Of a DNA stretch of 64,000 nucleotides, positions 57,867-64,000 are shown piece after piece. The position numbers were made by a program, and so were the translations under genes. The number at the start of each line of letters is the position of its first letter. Position 1 is the first letter of the stretch. A model generated the notes under the pieces. It was given only the letters and a program-made list of their open reading frames with translations. It ran no database searches and had not been told where the DNA came from. Origin of the DNA: Gnetum montanum (lineage: Eukaryota; Streptophyta; Gnetopsida; Gnetales; Gnetaceae); contig MNCI01015561.1 of the NCBI GenBank assembly GCA_015680685.1, positions 1,294,233 to 1,358,232 on the forward strand. Reading direction: 5' to 3'.

Positions 57867-57888
57867 TCTTTTGGCGCTAGAAGGAGGG
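57867..57888 (+). promoter_or_regulatory. primer binding site of element F
   Basis: CTTTTGGCGCTAGAAGGAGG lies a few bases after the LTR end. TGGCGC followed by a purine-rich stretch is typical of Tat/Ogre-type sites. The matching tRNA was not determined. It is clearly different from the tRNA-Asp-type site of the Athila-like elements. Confidence 0.6.
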
Positions 57889-57989
57889 CTGAAAATTCAG
57901 CCTTTAGGTTCAGAAGCCTTATAATTTTAGCACATCAACAATTATTTGCTACTATAAAGGCTTAAGAAATTAGATACTATTTTCAGTTC

Positions 57990-59580
57990 ATGACCAAGAA
58001 GATTGATAGTTTGGAAAATTTCAAAGTTTCAAAAGATATTCTAGATTCTAAGACTGATTCTTCATCAGAAGAAGAAGAAAAGAAAGATTTTGAATTGGGA
58101 ACAAGTAGTGGAGTGAAAACTAGAAGATCACCCATTATATCTGGTTTATCAATTCGTAAGAGAAGATCTAGAAAGTCTAAGAGTTGAACTATCCAAAGGA
58201 ATAGGATGACAAACCCTTGGCAAGGAGTTACACCATTAGGATTTTAGAATTACAATGATATTCCTAAGGTAGTTTACAAATATTTTCCTGAGCCTTTTAT
58301 TCCTGGAAAAGCTTATTTAGCTGAAGAATATATTCACATGTTTGAGATAGCTTTAGCTCATGCAAATATTCAACATGAAGATCAAGCTTGTAGGTTGTTT
58401 GTATCAAATCTAAAGGATATGGCTCAGATTTGGTATTCGAACTCACCAAGTAATAGTATTACAAGTTGGGATGACATGAAGAATCTTTTCTTGGCCCAGT
58501 TTGGTAATTAGTTAGACCAACAACAACTATACTATGGACTGATACAAGCTAAGCAAGGAGTTAAAGAGTCAATTAGAGATTTCAATATCAAGTTTCAATG
58601 AATTTGTGGACTCTTTTAAAGACAATATAGGCCATCAGAAGAAATGCTCAAAGAAACTTATCTTAAGGTTGTCAATCCCAACATTTCAATTTGGTTAAGG
58701 AGAACTCCAAACTTAACTACACTAAATGACTACTTTAGTGAAGCTATACAGTTAGAAAAACAGTTGAATTTGAATCCTGAAGAAAATATTACAATCCAAA
58801 AAAGAAAAGAAAGAGTTATGATTCCTATGCAAGATTTTACTCAATTTAAAGCTTTACTAGGTCCATCTCATGTTAAGATAGAGCAAGAACATGAAAGAGT
58901 AGGATCTAAAAAAGGACAATTAATGAGAGATATGTCTAACAAAATAGTGAAGCTTGAAAAAGCTTTGGCAAGAGTTAATATCAAGGAAGAAAGGAAAAAT
59001 AGGAAGCATAAACATCAAGACACTAAGTTAATAGAAGATGAGGATGAAAGTGAATTTATTATGTCCAAATTTCTTGATGTTGAATTTGATAATGAGTTAT
59101 CGAGTGTTCATTATGCAAGTAAATCTTCTAGCAATGGATCAAGTGATACTTCTTCTCTATCAAGTTCTGAAGAAGATATGTCTTCAGATGAAGAATGTAA
59201 TAACAATGAGGAAAATAGATATAGTCTTCGATTTAAGGAAAGACTAACTACTTCTAGACCCTCAAATGTTATTACTGATCCATCTACTAAGAGAAAAGCT
59301 TTTGAGCCAAGTAGAAGAGATAAAAATAAAGGTAAAGACAATCAAATGGAGCAAAGCACTCCAAATCAATCTTTTAATAAATGGATAAAGAGATCAAGCT
59401 TTATTGGTGATGGAGAGTATGATTTGATTGAAGACCTTAAGCATGTTAAGGCCAATATTAGCCTCTATCAGTTGCTTCAAATAGGAGATCAACAAAGAAA
59501 GGCTTTAGAGTTTATTAAAGGTAAAAGGAGAGCTAGAGAATCAGAGTTAAGTTATGTGTCTCATAATGATGAGAAATTAA
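57990..59580 (+). pseudogene. gag of element F
   Basis: Begins MTKKIDSLENFKVSKDILDS with an acidic SSSEEEEKK stretch and a basic tail. After a stop comes the capsid domain near 58270-58640 (AEEYIHMFEIALAHANIQHE, ACRLFVSNLKDMAQIWY, SWDDMKNLFLAQFGN), the retrotrans_gag pattern. It continues in the open frame from 58644 (YFSEAIQLEKQLNL) through a long Ser/Asp/Glu-rich stretch (about 59030-59230). Four or five stops break the first 650 bp, two of them where W is expected. No CCHC knuckle is seen. Confidence 0.8.
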
Positions 59581-59969
59581 AGACCTCGTATGATAAGGAA
59601 GCTCCTCCTTTCCTTTTGAAAATGAAATTGAAGGATAAATACTTACACAATTGTTTGGTTGATTCTGGAGCTACGTCTACTATAATGCCATTGCCTATAT
59701 GTAAGAAACTTGGTTTGATTCCTGAAAAATCAAATAAAAAGATTGTTCAAGTGGATAAAAGTAGAGTGAATATTGTGGGTCAATTACCAAATGTCTTATT
59801 GGAAATTGCTTCTAAACCCCTCATCAGAAGTAGAGTAACTATTCAAGTGGCAGACATACCAGATTCACATAGTCTCTTATTGAGTAGAAGTTGGAGCAAG
59901 AATTTCTTAGGTTACATATCAATAGATTATTCTCACATGTGGTTACCTTGGAGAGGAGAACCAAATTAG
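59581..59969 (+). pseudogene. retropepsin of element F
   Basis: In the same open frame as the gag C-terminus. The active site is CLVDSGATSTIMPL near 59652-59695, with the catalytic DSG intact, followed by KKLGLIPEKSNKK and the flap region to SHSLLLSRSW near 59865-59900. It ends at TAG 59967-59969. It would cleave the polyprotein. Confidence 0.82.
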
Positions 59970-60114
59970 ATATACATCTATAGCGAACCTTTGATGAGTG
60001 ATAATATTACTTCAAATGTGAAAAGGAAAATGGTTGAAAAAGGAGGTGTTGAAAACAAAATTTGTACACTCCAAGAAAATTATGATTTTGAAAAAGGACA
60101 ATCAAAGCAAGAGG

Positions 60115-60500
60115 ATAAATGGGAGTTATACTTTGACGGTTCATATAATTCAAAAGGTGCAGGAGTCGGTATAGTTATATTCAAGAATGGTTCACCTGAA
60201 ATTCTCAAAGCAATTCATTTCTCTTTCCCTTGCACTAACAACAAGGCTGAGTATGAAGCTTTATGTATCTGTATGAGAATAGCTCTATACAAAAATATCA
60301 GAGTCATCACTATAAAAGGAGACTCAAAATTAGTTTGTGAACAAGTAAAGGGTAATTGTGTAGTAAAGATCTAATTCTTGAGACCTTATAAGCAACTTGC
60401 TTGTCAGATGTTAGATCAGTTTCAACATTGCCGAATAGAGCATATAAATAGAGCAGAGAATCTTATAGCAGATGATTTGGCAAAGGCAGCTTCAACATTG
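60115..60500 (+). pseudogene. RVT_3-type RNase H placed before RT (element F)
   Basis: WELYFDGSYNSKGAGVGIVI (60118-60180) supplies the first D, NNKAEYEALCICMRIAL the E, IKGDSKLVCEQVKG the second D and, after one stop at 60372, RAENLIADDLAKAA (about 60450-60490) the last D. All catalytic positions are retained. This is the archaeal-type (RVT_3) RNase H known from Tat/Ogre elements, but there it normally follows RT and RNase H. Here it lies between protease and RT. It could supply the active RNase H because the second copy is degenerate. Confidence 0.8.
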
Positions 60501-60694
60501 GATATGAAAATATTAGAAAGTTACAAAGATATCATGATTGAAGAAGAACATTAGCCATCAGTACCGGATAATATAAGACATTTACAAGTATTTGAAGACG
60601 ATGATCAAGTACTAAGATTTATGAAAAACAAGCAAGAATTTAGGTAACACCTGAAACGTCATCAAATTCCAAAGCTAATTTCATTCCAAAAAGG

Positions 60695-61690
60695 ATGATT
60701 GATTTGGAACATGAGTTCAAGAAAAATTTACTTATCGGAAAAGATTTACAAAACCCAGATAGTCAAGCTTTCGAGGTAGTGAATTTTGGATTAGACAAGA
60801 TGCCAAAGATGTTGAATGTTACAAAGGAAAGAGATTCGAGTTTCAAGCTTGACTTGTTGTCATGTCTAAGAAATAATTTGGACAATTTTGCTTGGTCCTA
60901 TGATGATCTTAAAGCTTTTAGGCAAGATGTGATGAAACACAAGATTCCTTTAATAGAAGGTTGCAAAATAGTCAAGTAGAAACAAAGGAAATTTAATCCA
61001 TTGTTTGAACCAGCTATGGAAGCTGCAATCAAGAAGTTGTTACAAGCATGAATCATATATCTAGTACGATATTCGACATGGCTTGCTAACCTTGTTCCAG
61101 TGAGAAAGAAAAATAGTGATATAAGGCTTTGTGTAGACTTTAGAAATCTGAATGATGCCTCAAGAAAGGATAAGTATCCACTTCCAAGAATTGATGAGAT
61201 GCTGATTAAAGTCTTAGGTTGTCAAGTATATTCTTTCTTAGATGTTTTCTTAGGTTATAATCAAATTGTGGTAGATAAGAATGATAGATACAAAACATCA
61301 TTTATCACCAAATAGGGAACTTTTGCCTACCAAAGAATGCCATTTGGATTGTCAAATGCTGGAGCTACGTTTCAAAGAGCAATGGATTTAGCATTCAAAG
61401 ATTTATTAGGCAAATTCATGGTGGTTTATTTGGATGATATTACAAGATTCTCAAAGAAAAAAGAAGATCATATTGATCATCTTCAGAAAGTTTTTGATAG
61501 ATGTTGTGAGTTTGGTATTTCATTAAATCCTAAGAAGTGTATCTTCGGGGTTAAATCCAGAAGTCTATTAGGCCATGTGATATGTCAAGAAGGAATTGCC
61601 ATAGACAACTCCCGAATTCAAGCAGTATAGAATATTGAGCATCCCACAAGTAAGAAATCTCTTAGATCTTTCTTTGGGAAGATAAACTTT
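60695..61690 (+). pseudogene. reverse transcriptase of element F
   Basis: The linker with NFAWSYDDLKAFRQDVMKHK (near 60880-60940) leads to RT: VRKKNSDIRLCVDFRNLND near 61100-61155, MPFGLSNAGATFQRAMD near 61337-61387 and catalytic VVYLDDI near 61420-61442, followed by LGHVICQEGIAID. Stops at about 60977, 61049, 61313 and 61628 break an otherwise full domain. YLDD is intact. Confidence 0.86.
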
Positions 61691-62115
61691 GTGAAAAAGT
61701 TCATCCTCGGATTTACTAAAATTACCAAACCTTTGATGCATATGCTAAAGAAGGATGTCCAAGTAGAGAAAACATTAGAGTCAGAGAGAGTTTTATTAGA
61801 AGTTAAAATTGCTATACAAGAGGCTCCATATTTGGTGAAGCCTAGGCTTAAAGAAGATTTTTGGTTATATTCTTTTGCTTCAAATGATTCTATCACTGTC
61901 GTTTTGACATAAAAGGATAGTGAAGGTCAAGATAAACCAATTGGATTTTTTGGGTATCAGTTGAAAGGTTCAGAGTTAAATTATTTAGACTTAGAGAAAC
62001 AACCTTTCGCAGTCGTCAAAGCACTTCAGCATTTTAAATATTATTTGGAAAGTTGATTAGTCCATATTATGCTAATAGAACCTACAGTCAAGTGATTCCT
62101 AGCCCAAAATGAGAT
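61691..62115 (+). pseudogene. degenerate gypsy RNase H of element F
   Basis: Follows the RT connection (FILGFTKITKPLMHMLKK). FWLYSFASNDSITVVLT takes the place of the usual YLxTDAS segment, so the first catalytic D is lost. SELNYLDLEKQPFAVVKAL keeps the E. IEPTVK replaces the TDHxxL segment, so the second D is lost. Loss of activity in this domain is known in dual-RNase-H Tat elements, where it acts as a tether. Confidence 0.75.
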
Positions 62116-63493
62116 TGGATTAAAAAGAGGAAAATGGCTTATAAAGTTGCAAAGTTTCAGATTTTCATTGGAAATATGCAAAACAATTAAGGGAATGAGA
62201 TTAGCCAAGTTATTGACTAGAGAAAGTGAAGTGTGTACACTTGACACACATGAAGAGAATTGGTATGATGAAATTCTCAAATTTCTTAATACAAGGAAAA
62301 TCCCAAATAATTTAACTGCAAGTCAAAAGAGAGCTTTCTTCAAAAGAGCACGAAGATTTGTTATTAAAGATGGTATATTATATAGAAAGGATTTTCAGGG
62401 AGTTTTATTGGAATGTGTTCATAATGATCAAATTAGTTTCATCTTCAAATAATTTCATGATCATTTGAATTTATTTTATGAATCCCCTAAGTCAACTATG
62501 CAACATATACTTTGTTTTGGATATTACTGGCCTTCCATGTATCAAGACATTAGTTCAAAGATTCAAAAATGCTATAAATGTCAAGTTCATGAGCCAAGGA
62601 TTAAAAGGGCTAGAGCCCCTTTAAAGCCAGTAGTTGCAGATAGACCATTTCAGCAATGGGGTTTGGATTTTATTGGTACAATTACTTCTTCAAGAGCTGG
62701 ACACAAGTTTATTCTCACAACTACTGATTATTTCACTAAATGGTCTGAAGTAAAGACTCTAAGAGGAAGTTTAGCATCAGATGTGATTAAGTTTTTAGAG
62801 GACCACATTCTAAGTAGATTTGGTCTACCTGAAGTATTAGTGTCAGACAGTGGTCCCGCCTTCAAATCCAAAGAGTTTATCAGATGGGCATCTGAAAAAT
62901 CCATTTTCTTATTTTCCTCATCAAATTATTATCCTCAAGGAAATGGCTTAGCAGAATCCACCAATAAAAAGCTAATCACTTATATCAAGAAATCGATGGA
63001 TGGAAATCCAGTAAATTGGATTGATTATCTACAATCTGCATTATGGTTAGATCGAATCAGATTCAAGAAAGCTATTGGGACATCACCATATAACTTAGTC
63101 TATGGTTTGCCAGCAAGAATTACAAACAAGATTGTAAGCTCAGCTTCTGAATTTGTAGAAAGATATAGCGAAAGGACTGATAAAGATAGAAGTTTTATGA
63201 CTTTTTTTATTAAAAGAGAAGCTGAAGTAGATAAAGCAAGGGATAATTTGTTACAGAATACCTCTCAAGTTAAAAGATGGTTTGATAGGAAAGCTCTGAA
63301 AAGAACTTTCAAGATAGGGGGCCTTGTCCTATTATGGAATATGAAGAAACCAAATAAGTTTACCCCGACATGGATTGGTCCCTTTCAAATTACAAAGCAA
63401 TTGTCAGAGGACACTTACAAATTATCAACTTTGGATGGCATGGAATTGCAATTTCCATATAATGTTTTGCATATAAAACATTATTTGGGATAA
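62116..63493 (+). pseudogene. integrase of element F (342-codon open frame)
   Basis: The zinc-binding region includes CYKCQVHEPRIKRARAPLKP (about 62571-62630) after YYWPSMYQDISSK. The core has WGLDFIGTITSSRAG (D), VLVSDSGPAFKSKEF (D) and GNGLAESTNKK (E), a complete acidic triad. The C-terminal part has VLLWNMKKPNKF, TWIGPFQITKQLSEDTYKL and ends HIKHYLG at a TAA. No chromodomain is present. The ORF 62465-63493 is uninterrupted; the stop at about 62450 separates it from the preceding segment, which begins with LAKLLTRE near 62200. Confidence 0.88.
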
Positions 63494-64000
63494 TTGCATA
63501 TAGCTTGAAGATGTCATTACATAAAATAATATATGTATATACTATTGGGTAAATATTACTAGGAATATAGTATCAATTAATATGTTTAATTATGCTTTAT
63601 TTAGATTAGAAAATAATTTTCCTTCAAGTGAGGTAAGTGGAAGCCTACAAGTGAGGCAAGTGGAATTCTACAATTGTAACAAGTGGGGAAGGTGACTCAT
63701 CCACCACTTAGTGAGGATTGTGACAAATGGTTAGAAAGCCTAAAAATAAGGAATCTTGGTTGAAGACTCTTGTTGGGGGCGGGGGGGGGGGGAATTCAAA
63801 TTTTGAGTGCCTATAAAAGGAGGGTTAGGTTGCCTAAGATTTCATCATCTTTCAATTCAAGTTGAGTAGTGAAAGTTAGAGAGAGCTAATGGAGTATGAG
63901 AAAGAAATGAAAAAGCCTTTTATTCCATATGTGATGGGATGTTGCCCTGAGCATGTATTGAAGGCTTACCTAAAGGCTAGATCTTGTGGAGCTCCAAAAG
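63494..64000 (+). other. post-pol region of element F with promoter-like segment
   Basis: Non-coding. Contains a 24-bp tandem repeat (CAAGTGAGG(T/C)AAGTGGAA at 63625-63671), a G run (63775-63792, one C), and GTGCCTATAAAAGGAGGG at 63808-63825. The layout of tandem CAAGT repeat and then CCTATAAAA resembles the promoter part of the solo LTR near 50930-51060. The expected LTR start TGTTGGCAC is not reached before the window ends. Confidence 0.45.

Larger units (their letters stand above)
55664..64000 (+). mobile_element. Tat/Ogre-like gypsy element F (3' end outside window)
   Basis: Long LTR (55664-57864), PBS, gag, protease, an RNase H of the RVT_3 type, RT, a second (degenerate) RNase H, integrase, then non-coding DNA to the window end. 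Inserted into the aORF of G. A possible target duplication GTTAG precedes it, and its partner would lie outside. It is the least decayed element: integrase is open for 342 codons and gag-protease for 441. Remaining stops are mostly TAG or TAA at positions where W or Q is expected. Confidence 0.85.

Noticed and set aside
58990-59341. Forward and reverse open frames within F gag
   Set aside because: Shadows of the Ser/Glu-rich gag frame 58644-59969.

Overview
The window is nuclear DNA of a land plant with a large, transposon-rich genome. The evidence is an intron-containing plant stomatal peptide gene of the EPF1/EPF2 type, Athila-, Tat/Ogre- and Copia-type retrotransposons, a plant L1-type LINE, and heavy decay into TAG/TGA stops. 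A gymnosperm or another big-genome seed plant would fit, but the species cannot be fixed from the sequence. Nothing here is bacterial, and no CRISPR array or operon is present.

Layout. 1-8046: 3' part of a forward Athila-like Ty3/gypsy element (A): pol, spacer, extra ORF (aORF), LTR. It appears nested in a second forward element (B, 8047-12870). 13099-17210 is a low-repeat island holding the one convincing host gene, an EPF1-like secreted peptide in three exons (15680-16614). 17227-20540 is a reverse, 5'-truncated LINE with 16-bp target duplications. 20557-23700 is mostly unassigned. 23709-39590 is a decayed Copia element split by a TGTAACA-ended insertion (24018-36736), which is split by a reverse Athila-like element C (25037-35022), whose 3' LTR holds a forward solo LTR (25221-26017). 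All three nested insertions have exact 5-bp target duplications. 39590-54270 is a reverse Athila-like element E, interrupted by a small non-autonomous relative D (41256-45067) and by a roughly 2.8-kb reverse solo LTR (49955-52742). 54270-55663 is a forward aORF fragment (G) interrupted by a Tat/Ogre-like element F (55664 to the window end).

How the parts fit. The Athila-like copies share one plan: 5' LTR, PBS resembling the tRNA-Asp type, gag, pol, a T-rich and minisatellite-bearing spacer, a palindrome-rich TATA cassette, the aORF, a polypurine tract and the 3' LTR. The most striking observation is that in A, B and C the cassette upstream of the aORF carries the same subfamily-specific palindromes as that element's own LTR U3 (GTATAC/GTCGAC, ATCGAT, GATATC). 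This suggests a second, LTR-matched promoter for the aORF. Element C keeps gag, aORF and LTRs but has no pol. Element D has lost gag, pol, cassette and aORF. Element F has a second RNase H between protease and RT instead of the usual place after RT-RNase H, and its LTR shares only its ends with the solo LTR at 49955-52742.

All coordinates and alignments were made by eye. Domain edges in decayed elements are approximate.
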